A stretch of DNA of 64,000 bases from Hypomyces perniciosus (lineage: Eukaryota > Ascomycota > Sordariomycetes > Hypocreales > Hypocreaceae), in contig SPDT01000002.1 of the NCBI GenBank assembly GCA_008477525.1, positions 1,922,001 through 1,986,000 on the forward strand. Reading direction: 5' to 3'. The notes beneath the pieces were generated by a model. It did no database searches. It was not told the origin of the DNA and saw only the letters and a program-made list of their open reading frames with translations. Made by a program: the position numbers and the translations under genes. This document shows, one piece after another, positions 11,470 to 21,698 of the stretch. The stretch's first letter is position 1. Each line of letters opens with the position of its first letter.

Positions 11470-14400
11470 TTAAAAATAATAACCCCTAATAACTTAAATA
11501 AATCCTAGAAAGTCTAACTAAAATAAAAGAAATAATAAAACTTAAAAAATATTTTAGGCTAATATTAGCAAATTAAAGCTAATATATAATACTGCTTTTA
11601 CTTTTATAGCCAGAGAAGGCTATAATATTATTTTAATATAAAAACTATATATAAATATTATTTAAAAAGGATACTGCTGTATAATATAATATAAAGGATT
11701 TTAAACCTTTTCCCTAGTAATAACCTAAGTAAACTGCAGTACCCGCCTATAAATCTTTATATATATAAACAGGAAAATAAAAATTTAAGTTAAATAACTA
11801 TTTATTAAAACTATTTAAAATCTCCTTTAAGTCTATATTAATAAAATTATAACTATTAACCTTTATAAAGAATATAGTATATTTAAGGCCTTTAATACTT
11901 TATTTATATAGCTAGTTACTGAAAACTGTATAGTAGCTAGGGACTTTAATACTATCTACTCTTTATAGTAGGCGACTAGTAACTGCAATTAAGGCGCATT
12001 AATAGCCGACTAGGCCTTTAAAACTAGCCTTTCTCTCTTTAACCTATTAAATACCTTAATTTATATACTAGGCAATATAATCGACTTAATATTCTTAAAT
12101 ATACTATTAATAAAAGCTATACTAAAAGAACACCTATTAACCAGCTCTAACTACACTATACTAAGCATTATAATCCCAGCTTTAGCTTACTGCTTAACGC
12201 TATTTAAAGGGCTAAAGGTTAAAGGGGATAATAATAAAGAATACTTTTTAGTATTAGTTAGGGAAGGGATTTTACTCTTCCCCCCCTTTTAATTAATAGC
12301 AGTAACTATAGATTAAGCAGCTAAGGCATTACTGTCTCTCTTCTGCGAATCTATTAAAATAATAAGCTGACTATTAAGTTAACTACCTTTTAAACTATAA
12401 TAGGGACCTAAGTGTAAAAAGAGCTACCAGGCTTTCTTAATAGCTAAAAGAATAGCAGCTATGCCGCTAGACGCCTATCTCTATAATACTTGGAAATCCT
12501 TTAAGAAAGCAGTAAAAAATACTAAAAGGGCATATTAGCGAGATATAATCAGTATAGCTAAAGAAAGTAAAGATATTTTCTATATAGCCCGCTAGGCTAA
12601 GCTAAAACTAATCTTCTAACCGCCGCTATTATAGATAAATAACTAAGTCTTTACCTTTTAAGAGGAGAGGGCTATAGCCCTCTGCAATACTATGTTTAAA
12701 AGATGCATAATAGCCGATAATATTAAAGACCTATAGACTTTAATTAATTAATAACAGTAAATTGCTCTCTTTATAACAGTTTTGCTAAAAAAAGCAGTAG
12801 TAGCTATAATATATATAAGAAATATATCCTTAGGCATTAATGATATTACAGTAAACCTTTTACGCCTCTACTAGCCAGTAATCGGAAAATATATCCACTC
12901 CCTTTATAAAACCTGCCTTAAAATCAGGCATTACTTATCTGCTTTTAAATTAGCCGAGGTAGTAATAATCTTTAAGCTAAAGAAAAGAGATCTTTTATCC
13001 TTAAAGGCCTAAAGGCCAATCTCTCTCCTTTTATACTTAGGTAAAGGACTTGAACGCCTTATTATATAAAGGATAGTATATACTGCAATTGCGCAGCAGG
13101 TACTATACGCTAAATAAGCTGGCGCCCTCCCTAAGAGATCCAGTATCGACCTAGTTACAGCCTTAGTCTATAAAGTTAAGTTAGCTTTCTATAACGGCAA
13201 AGTGGCTACCTTAGTTACAGCTGATATTTAAAGGGCCTTTAATATAGTCTTTGCTAATAAATTAATACTTTAACTATATAAATAGGGCTGGCCTGACTGT
13301 ATGGCCCAGTAGGCTTTCTTTTTTATAATAAACTGCAAAGCTTAGGTAAAACTATAAGAGATAATAACCTAACTGCTTCCGCTAAGCTATAGTCTCCCTT
13401 AAAGATTACCAGTATCCCTAATTCTCTTCCTACTCTATACAGCCCTAATATACTATTTATTCGCTGCCCCCGCCTAGCTCCGCACAACAGCAATTAAACA
13501 ATCCTTTATCAGCAAGCTATAAAGGTTCAGCTACGCAGACGATGCAGTATTCCTATTTATTGGCGATACCCTTGACCAGACAGCAGCCTAGGTAACAGCT
13601 GCACTCTAGAAGCTCTAGCAATAGGGCAGTAATAACGCGATATTATTTAATCCTGGGAAAATAAAAGTAATACACTTCTTAAAACACTATACTTAAGATA
13701 ACCTGCCAGTAATATATAATAATACTAAAAAAACTACCCTTAAAAAGGGTATAATTAAATAGTTTAGCGTTTTCCTTAACTGAAAGCTTAGCTTTAAGAT
13801 ATATGTTAAGGAATAGGCTATAAAAGCCTATACAGTAATAAATACACTCCGCGGCATCTTAAACTCTATATAAAGGGCTGCACTATACCTTGTATATTAA
13901 GCCGTTTACGCGTATATTAAGCTAGTACTCCACTATAGGGTAAAAGTATAGTATAGAGGCCTAGAGGTATATAGAATATAATACCTCTTTAATTATATAA
14001 CCCTAGTCCTCAGGACAGCTATATAAGCCATCCTCTTTATATAAAAGACAACTCTTATATTAATCCTATATAGAGAGAGCGGGATCCCTCTAATAATATA
14101 ACTCCTTAATGCCTAAAAGCTCTGATTTGCAGTTAGGCTGCTATTGCTAGATGACTGATATCCTTTTGTCTATAGGACCCGACCAGGCTAATGCCTACGC
14201 AGACAAGCCACAGCAATACCTATAACAAGACTATAATAGACTATGCAATTTACTAAGAGTTGTTTAAGACCAGCCCTTTTCCTTAAGCCGACTAAAACTT
14301 AAACTCCCTACCCAGGCAATAAGGCTAAAGCTGCTAAAGAATTTAATAACTGGATAGCTATAGTAGCCCCCTAGGATATACTGGTATTTACAGACAGCTT

Positions 14401-15220
14401 ACGCTTTACTATAAGAGCTATCGGCTATAGCTTCTCTATATGGCGAGACGGTAAAGAAGTCTTGATAGGATATAGCCGACTTGGCTTAGTAGAAGTCTTT
14501 AATGGCGAGGCGGCAGGGGCCCTGGAAGGACTTAAAGCTGCTCTAGCCGATAATAACAATATAGGGGATATTATCATTTGTCTAGATAATACAGCAGTAA
14601 TACACTATTTAAAGGGCATACCCTTAAACTCTTTACAATAAGTCTTTATCGATTTTCAAAGACTAAAGAATATATATAAAGAAAATATATATATCCGATA
14701 ATGCCCTGGCCACCAAGGGATACAGGGCAACGAAGCTGCAGACCAGTTAGCAAAATTAGGCTGTAAACAACCAGAGCCAACTAATACAGCACCTATATTT
14801 ATTTTCTTTCGACGAGAGGCGAAGGCAAGACCGAGAACCAGCTTCAAGAGCTGGTAGGAAGGGAATATGCCTGATATATACTGCCTATTTAAACTGACTA
14901 TAGACTTAAAGTGCCCTGAGGAACTGACGATTCTACGGGGAAAACTCCACTATCTTTTAGCCGCCAGGTCCCGGCATAGGGACTTCGCGCAGTATCACAA
15001 GCGCTTCCAGCATAAAGACGCGTTGATAACCTGCGGATGCGGCAGGAAGAAAGCATATAACTACATCTTCTATTGCAGGAAGATCAGCAAAATACAACAG
15101 CGAGGACTAGCCCCCTTAATCCGCGAACCGACCTTTTATCTGCTTGGGCCTGGATATAACCTCTTCCTCCAAACGGCACGGGCTTCTGGCTTCTTCAGTA
15201 AGATATGCCCGCGCCGCTAG
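11470..15220 (+). pseudogene. LINE-A ORF2 relic: endonuclease, reverse transcriptase, RNase H
   Basis: All landmarks share one frame. The APE-type endonuclease shows V-A-(G/R)-D-F-N-T at 11933-11953 and a GALIADWA-like stretch near 11994-12020. The RT shows a RPISLL-like block near 13017 and an intact S-Y-A-D-D-A-V-F at 13529-13552. RNase H starts L-V-F-T-D-S at 14381 and includes an LNGEAAGALEGLKAAL-like helix (about 14500-14545), then CPGHQG-x-x-GNE-x-AD (about 14700-14745). The frame ends at the natural TAG at 15218-15220 after a Cys-rich C-terminus (CGCGRKKAYN region near 15033). Internal stops are TAG/TAA at Gln or Trp positions, so the copy is inactive as it stands. Confidence 0.85.
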
Positions 15221-15266
15221 GAAGCCCGACCTCTATCAACTCTAATACTTCAATCGCTCAATTCTC

Positions 15267-15288
15267 TTTTTTTTTTTTTTTTTTTTTT
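15267..15288. repeat. T22 homopolymer in the LINE-A 3' untranslated region
   Basis: Twenty-two consecutive T lie 47 bp after the ORF2 stop. It is not the retroposition tail, which is at 15585-15605. Confidence 0.9.
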
Positions 15289-15605
15289 GTTATTTCTCTA
15301 TCCCGTAAGGGATTTACCCGCGGCTTATTACTGAGTCGCCTATAAATCGACGGGGCTAGCCCCCTAGGGCCGACCTTAGTCACCTGATACACTACGCGGG
15401 ATTCACGCGTCTCTTCGACCCGCTGACGGGAGTGGAGCTAGAAGACTATGCCCTTTAAGGCGATAAAATGCTATATAGGGGAGCTTGTGTGTTTATTGGT
15501 AATACTGTAGTTAGACCTAGCATAGCACGTCCTTTTTGCCCTACTGGGATTGGTGGCTCTATTGCCATAGGACGTTAATGGCATATCATCATTATCATTA
15601 TCATT

Positions 15606-15980
15606 ATGGCTATTGTGAAAAATCTGACTAAAATGGTTTCCTGTTTGTATGGCCGTGAGTCGATTGGACGATTTCCTATACAAATGAATTTTGCGGAAAA
15701 TAGGAATGGGGCCACGAACCCAATTCTGCCGTTGCATTCCTATTATCTAGTCGGAGGACTATTGTAGAAGACAAAGCTATTGTTTATACAATCACTTCTA
15801 CACCAGCCCCACATATACTAGATATTCTATAGCTTTCTAGCTATTAGTTTAGTTACAATTCAATTATTTATCTATTGTTAACCTAACTAGACACTCAGTC
15901 GTTTCCTTATTGCTGCGTTGTATGCAGCTTCCTAGAAGCTACATATAAATAAGGTTCAGTATAACCTTGTTATTTTAACA
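15606..15980 (+). mobile_element. Solo Copia LTR, right part
   Basis: The rest of the LTR begun at 9653. It starts with the LINE-A target-site duplication and ends CCTTGTTATTTTAACA. It is almost unmutated. Confidence 0.85.
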
Positions 15981-17321
15981 ATATTTAATACAAATATATG
16001 AAAGTACAAATATAAAATATATTAAATAGTAAAGGTTAATAAAAATACTTTTATAAATATATTATAAAAAGAAAGTAACTTTATAGTAATATAAATATTA
16101 TTTTTTATAACTTTTTATAATTTCTTTATATATTATTATAATAAAAAGCACTTTTAAAACATATTAAATTTTAATATTAATAGACTTATAAAAATAAAAC
16201 TAAAATCAATAAAAAGTAAGATTTAAAAGAAATTCTTTAATTAATTATAAAATATAATCATTAAGTTTTTTTATATTTAATAAATAGATATTTTTTTAAA
16301 TGATTATAAAGCTATAAAAATTATACTTTTATTAAATTAGGAATTACTATATTAAAAAACTATTTAATATTATTAACTAAAGTTCAAGTTATAAAAGAAT
16401 AGTTAAATAAAACTTGATTAAAAGGTTTATTAAAAGATTTAATATAAAACATACTGCCTTTTTACTTTTTACTATAAAACTTAAAAAAGGTATTTATATT
16501 TATTATTATTAATTTAAAATTTATTAAATACTTTATCCAATATCAAGTTTTATATTAAATTAAATATAATAGCTGCCTTTTATTATATTACAATTATAAA
16601 GGGATATAAATAAAAGATAGTGTTTATAATTTAATTTAAATTATTTAAAACCTTTATTATACTTTTAAATGTTTATAATACTTTGTTTTTTTAATATTAT
16701 ATTAACTATACCTTATATAATTTATTTAATAGAATGTATATAATATCGTTTCATAATATTTTAAGTTATTTAATTATATAGAGAAATATTAATAATATAT
16801 ACAACTAGTTATAAATAAATTAATTAATATAAGCCTTTAAGTTAATATTAAAATATATAAATTTAAAATAATAACAATAAGTTACTTTAATTTAATTATT
16901 ATAAATAATTGTATTAAAATAAACTTTAAAAATGTAATTATAATTATAAATTAAAAAAGATTTTTAAACCTTGATAAATTTTAATACTTTTTAAACTTTA
17001 TAAATTTCTATTAATAGTTTAGTAAAAACTTTTTAATATTTATAAACTTTTAAATAACCTTTTAACAAAATATACTATAAAATCAAATAGAATGTTATAT
17101 TATTATATTTAATTATTTTAAAACCTAATTTATAATTACTTTAATCTTTACTTTTTTAAATTATAATAAAAAGATAATTTTAAAAATAAATCTATTCATT
17201 TAAATTTTTAGTTTAATATAATTTTTAAATTCTTTATTAACTTAAATTAAAAGTAATGAAGTTTAATATATTAAATAAAAGATTTTAAAGATTTTAATAA
17301 ACTTAAATTAAAATAATAGTC
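15981..17321. other. AT-rich RIP-degraded sequence, no recognisable content
   Basis: About 1.3 kb of very AT-rich DNA with stops in all frames. I found no LTR, inverted repeat or domain relic. Confidence 0.6.
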
Positions 17322-17400
17322 ATATGCAAAGTGCAGATACAGAGGGAAGAAAGGAAGGAAAGAAGGAAAAGGGACGATACACTATTTATGTGTATTAAAT
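17322..17400. repeat. ~80-bp purine-rich repeat, copy 1
   Basis: It starts ATATGCAAAGTGCAGATAC, continues with a GGAAGAAAGGAAGG tract and ends in a hairpin, ATACAC-TATTTAT-GTGTAT. Copies are at 18180-18257 and, diverged, 20550-20635. Confidence 0.7.
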
Positions 17401-18179
17401 GCCGCCGCTTTAGTTGAAAAAGAATGCGTCCTCGGATTCCCTTAATCCCATCCTTAACCGAATTCGTAACCGAATTCTAGACCGAATTCCTGACCGGGAT
17501 TAGTGTTATAGTCGAATTCCTCTTTATATTGCTGTCTTAGTCTTCGAATAGGGGCTATAACGCGTTGTTGAACTGGTCTTGGAAAAGGGGCCACAATGTA
17601 TTGTTAAATGGGTCTTAAAGCAGGGGCCACAACACGTTATTGAACTTGATGACTTGATACACGATAACCCCTTGGGTCTTGCTGGAAGTTGACTTAGACT
17701 TTGGGTGGTTGGCTAGGCCGGCTAGCTGGAACGTGTATTTGAACGCGTTGACGGGGCCCCTGAACTGGGGTCTTTGCCGGGCCAACAATGCGTCTATGTT
17801 CTGATCCGTGCTGAACAGTATCGCGTTGTTGTGGCTGGGGCTGCTGAACTGGATAGACGCGTTGAACTGGATAGACGCGTTGAACCGTTGGGCATTGACT
17901 TGGCCGTCTTGGCTGTTCTGGTCGGCATAAGGTCTGAAGATGATGAAATAGCTGATTCCGTGATCCAAAGAGTGTTCCACACGATCCACAGGTTGGTTTG
18001 GCGGTTTAGTTTAGCGGTTTGGTTAGTAGGTTGGTTGGCTGATATCTTTATCTGCAGAGGCTTTCTTACTTGCTAGAAGGAAATGCCGAGCTAGTTGCTT
18101 GTGGTTGCCAGTATAGTTGCCAGTATGGTGGATATATGAAGGTTTTGCGATCGAAAAACGCTTAAATTGCTACTATTTA
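17401..18179. other. GC-richer island of unknown origin between two copies of an ~80-bp repeat
   Basis: A 779-bp island free of RIP in an AT-rich setting. It contains three 12-bp tandem units starting ACCGAATTC (17457, 17469 and 17481) and two perfect 18-bp units TGAACTGGATAGACGCGT (17845-17880). On the minus strand a 124-codon open frame spans 17615-17989, rich in Asn, Gln and Ser. I recognise no family, and its ATG start is unsupported. It could be a gene fragment carried between repeats, or a piece of original host DNA. Confidence 0.45.
17845..17880. repeat. 18-bp tandem duplication
   Basis: Two perfect copies of TGAACTGGATAGACGCGT. They insert six residues in frame in the minus-strand open frame (FNASIQ twice). 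Confidence 0.9.
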
Positions 18180-18257
18180 ATATGTAAAGTGCAGATAAAG
18201 CAGGAAGAAAGGAAGGAAAAAAGGAAAGGGATAATACATTATTTATATATATTAAAT
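18180..18257. repeat. ~80-bp purine-rich repeat, copy 2
   Basis: Same unit as 17322-17400 with transitions (TGCAAAGTGCAG to TGTAAAGTGCAG, GTGTAT to ATATAT), so the hairpin is partly erased by RIP. Confidence 0.7.
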
Positions 18258-19984
18258 AGTTAATTAAAAGAAGAAAAAAACTTTATATTGAAAAACCTAT
18301 ATTAATTTTTTTTATATTACTATTATACAAAATATAACTAATAAAAGTTTATTTACTATAATAATTAATATTTTAATCTTAAACTTAAAAATAGTAATTA
18401 AAATAATAATAATAAAGTTTATAAAATATTAAATATAGTAAATATTATAGTATAAATACTTTAATTAAAAGTTATAATCTATACTTTTAAATAAACTTAA
18501 ATAAATTTTGTTTTAAAGTTTTTAACATTATTATTAATGTTATTTTATATTTAAAGTAATATTTTAATAAACGATATTATGTTATTACTTAATTATAATT
18601 AATAAAGCTTAAGATATCAAAATATCTGTATAGTAATATATTATTGAATAAAAATATATTATTTTATTATTATTTATACATTTAATGTTAAAGAATTTAT
18701 TAATACTTTTATTTTATATATTTATACTTTATATAAAGCTTTAAAAATAATTATATTAAATTAAAATACTTAATGGATATTTAAGTTTTAAAAATAGCTA
18801 TTTTAGTGATTTCAAATTTACTTTAAATGTTTTTGATTCTGTTATTTAAAGATAAATAATAAAATTAAATAATTAAATATAAAAAAGGATTATATTTTAA
18901 GTAGTTTATTCGTTTTTATTAAAATAATTAAATAAATTACTTACTATTTATAACGTGTATTTTAAATAATTGAATATTTAAAATAATAAAAAACACTACT
19001 ATTTTTTATAAATTATAGTTTTTACTTATATTTAAAAGTTAAACCTTTAAACCTTTACTTATTAAACTTATTTATTACTTAAAAGAAAAGTTTTTATAAA
19101 ATAAATATTATAGTTAAATATATTTAATATATCGTAGATTAATTAAAAGCCTTTATAATATAATTAATTATTTAATACAAAAATATAGTTAATATATTAA
19201 AAAAAGATTTATATTAATTTATAGTTAATAAAAAATAATAGTTGTAGATTAAATACTTCAAAATACATTATTTAATAAAAAAAGACATAATAAATGAATT
19301 AATTTATATAAAATCTTTAATATATACTTTTAAGCTTTTTAACTTAAATTCTGTAACTAGATTTATATTTTCTTTATATTTTATAACTCTCTTTGTAAAC
19401 CATTAATAGTTAATAAAATAAGCGAATATATATATTTATTAAATAAAATATTATTAATAAATGACAAAATAAAAACATATACAGATAAATCCTTAAAAGA
19501 GATAATAAAACAAATAAAATAATAGAAAAGAAAAAATTTAATAAAATCTTTAATTATTATAATAAAGATAGTTTATACTATTATATGGCGTAAAAATACT
19601 ATATATTAAGCTAATAACCTATAAAGGATTCAAAAGGATAAAACACTGCCTTTTTAATATACGATATAAAAAAACTTAATAAGCTTTATTTATTTATTTA
19701 AGTTAGGAAAAAAATAATAATTAATTAACTAAACCTGCAATATAGTAGGTGTTTATAATAAAATTAATATAATAAACCGATTACAATATATACAGTTTTA
19801 AAATAGCTATTTAAAGGTAAATACAGTTTCAAAGGGTACTATTATAGTATTAAACCTATCCTTTAATAACTAATTCATATTATATATATCTTTATATAAT
19901 AACTTAGTCTTATACCTTTAAACTATATTCTTATAGCTTTTTGCCTTATTTAAGGTATAACAAAGATATTACCTTGACCTGCTA
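18258..19984. other. AT-rich RIP-degraded sequence, no recognisable content
   Basis: About 1.7 kb with no readable frame, LTR or inverted repeat. Confidence 0.6.
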
Positions 19985-20429
19985 TTCTATATACTATAAT
20001 AGTAGGTACTTTTATTAGCCTACTTTAAAGGGAGGAAAAGAGGCCTTTTTAAGTCCTCTTTAAAAAAAGAGAGATACTAGGTTTTATATTAAAACTAAAA
20101 TTAAGTCTAAAAATATTAATTTTAATATATTTATTATTAATATAGCGTTTTTTAGGCATAAATGGAAAGACTATAGTCTCCCTTTACTTTAAAAGTAAAA
20201 GAATACCCTTTTTCTTAAGTCGCTAAAGTATTGCCCGCCTAGCAGTAATAAAATTTAATTATCCCTAGTTTACTTAAAGTTTAATAGTATTCGCTATATT
20301 TCTTTAAATGCCTAAAAAAGGCAGAAAAGTATTATTAATTTTTTTTAATAGCTAGTTAAAAGGTTATAGAATTTTAATAAATAGGCACCTAAAAGGCAGG
20401 GTACCTATAGGTATAGGAGGGAAGCTTAT
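19985..20429 (-). mobile_element. LINE-B 5'-end fragment, inverted
   Basis: It matches 446-778 in the same orientation and 790-1060 in reverse, and is less mutated than either. It ends at the AAGCTT that closes the 37-bp block shared with 6402-6438. Homology stops near 19985. Confidence 0.5.
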
Positions 20430-21355
20430 TTGTTATATAATAATATTTATCAACTAAACTACATAGTTTATTAAAAGCAAGAAAATGCAATCTCTTTCAA
20501 TTTAAATAAAGCTAAACTTTTTTTACTTTTACAAAAGGTATAGACCTGATTTACAATGGGCAGAAAAGGAGAGAATAAAGGATAAAGGGGAAAGGAAAGG
20601 AAAGGAAAGGGAAGGATATGCTTTTATGCGTATCAAGACCTAACCTTTATTATAAGGTTTTACTAGAAAGGAAATAGATTAACCCCAGCCTATATATAAA
20701 ATAGCTAGGCTGTATCCTTAACCTTAGGCTCTTATTTAAGATTTATATAGAAACTCAAGCGACTAAGGCTTTAAAAACAGTAAACTTCTTTAAATCTCTT
20801 AACAAAACCAAGAAAGGGCTCTCCTTTAATATAGTGGCTATAACAGCCAAGGCCTGTATATTACTAGTTGCCCTATACAGTATAGAGGTATAGAGCCTAG
20901 GCCTGGAAAGGGAGTCTAGGACTAACCTAGGCAGACTTGTAAGTACTGGCGTAAATAACCTCGCGATAAAACTGGATAAGGCTTTCAAAATAGCTGCCCG
21001 CGCTGCCCTCCCGATCTGGAAGACTACCCCTATCCTGGCGCTACACAGAGAATCCGGCATACCACCTGCACTCACGGCACTCGCCTAGGCGAGACTGAGA
21101 TGCTCTGCCCGGCTTGCAGGTCTGGATCGTTCCCACCTGCTGGCAGACAGGATCGACAGACCAGCCGTTCAGCTCCCCACAACATGGATGTAAAGGACAG
21201 CTAGACTGGTCGGCCGATCTATCCGGCTCACTCTCTTCGCCTAGATTCTGTTTCCGTCTAACGAGCCTTCTAGGGCCGTGCTTTCGAGCAGACAGATGCA
21301 GAAATCCGATTGCATTCTGAGACGGTCGCAGTGACGGGACTATCGTGCGCCGCCT
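20430..21355 (+). mobile_element. LINE-B fragment (post-RT region), half RIPped and half clean
   Basis: It is homologous to 25750-26290 of the truncated LINE-B. The plus-strand frame from about 20750 reads A-A-R-A-A-L-P-I-W-K-T-T-P-I and then L-H-R-E-S-G-I-P, matching the RT-to-RNase H linker of fungal LINEs. From 20430 to about 20750 the sequence is AT-rich; from 20755 it is GC-rich with few stops. It lacks both the RT core and the 3' end. An 86-bp insertion lies at 20550-20635. Minus-strand open frames in 20755-21360 are shadows. Confidence 0.6.
20550..20635. mobile_element. ~86-bp purine-rich hairpin element with 8-bp duplication, copy 3
   Basis: Absent from the other LINE-B copies at this position. 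It is flanked by AGACCTGA (20542-20549) and AGACCTAA (20636-20643). It consists of GGCAGAAAAGGAG, then GGAAAGGAAAGGAAAGGAAA, then a terminal hairpin ATATGC-TTTT-ATGCGTAT. The layout matches 17322-17400 and 18180-18257. Confidence 0.55.
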
Positions 21356-21361
21356 ACTCAC

Positions 21362-21589
21362 CCATTTAAGGCTCAAGTCATCGGCCATACGTACAGTTTC
21401 CCAACCAGAGACATGTTGACATTCTTCAGCCAAGTTCAGGGCATGTTGTCGCGCCTCCTTGCCTAGTCCGGCAATGAACAGGCACTGTGATGAAGGCAAC
21501 TGCCATTGCTTAGGTATCCCAAAACTTGAAATCTGGCAGACTTGTTCTCGACACTTACAAGCAGATTTCTCAATGCTTTGAGTACGGCC
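21362..21589 (-). pseudogene. Orphan exon-like coding fragment, 76 codons
   Basis: On the minus strand an open stretch is bounded by TATAG (3' splice site, 21590) and GTGAGT (5' splice site, 21361-21356). It has exactly 228 bp and a Cys-rich start (S-A-C-K-C-R-E-Q-V-C) followed by L-P-S-S-Q-C-L-F-I-A-G and L-A-E-E-C-Q-H-V-S-G-W-E. I do not recognise the family. It lies downstream of the secreted-protein gene on the same strand and ends where LINE-B sequence begins, so it may be the surviving exon of a host gene cut by that element. Coding status rests only on base composition and splice signals. Confidence 0.35.
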
Positions 21590-21698
21590 CTATAGCAAAA
21601 TAAGCGATGATTATTGTTATGAAGGTTCCGGAAATATACAAGCTAGAAATGAACTATCAATGAAACTCAATGCCGTTTGGCTCTTTGACCTTGGTCTG

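Larger units (their letters stand above)
9864..15605 (+). mobile_element. LINE-A, Tad1-like non-LTR retrotransposon, complete, mildly RIPped
   Basis: It is bounded by a 15/16-bp target-site duplication, ATGGCTATTGTAAAA (9849-9863) and ATGGCTATTGTGAAAA (15606-15621), inside a Copia LTR. It carries ORF1, then ORF2 with endonuclease, RT and RNase H, a 3' untranslated region and a tail of ATCATT units (15585-15605). Domain order matches the Tad1 group of fungal LINEs. RIP damage is lighter than in its neighbours: the RT YADD box is intact and about 0.85 kb at the 3' end is nearly clean. Confidence 0.85.

Noticed and set aside
15267..15288. T-run as the poly(A) tail of an inverted element
   Set aside because: It lies inside LINE-A; the target-site duplication places the real 3' end at 15605.
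21041..21361. Minus-strand extension of the exon-like fragment to 152 codons
   Set aside because: Beyond the GTGAGT donor the plus strand reads as LINE-B, so this part is a shadow.
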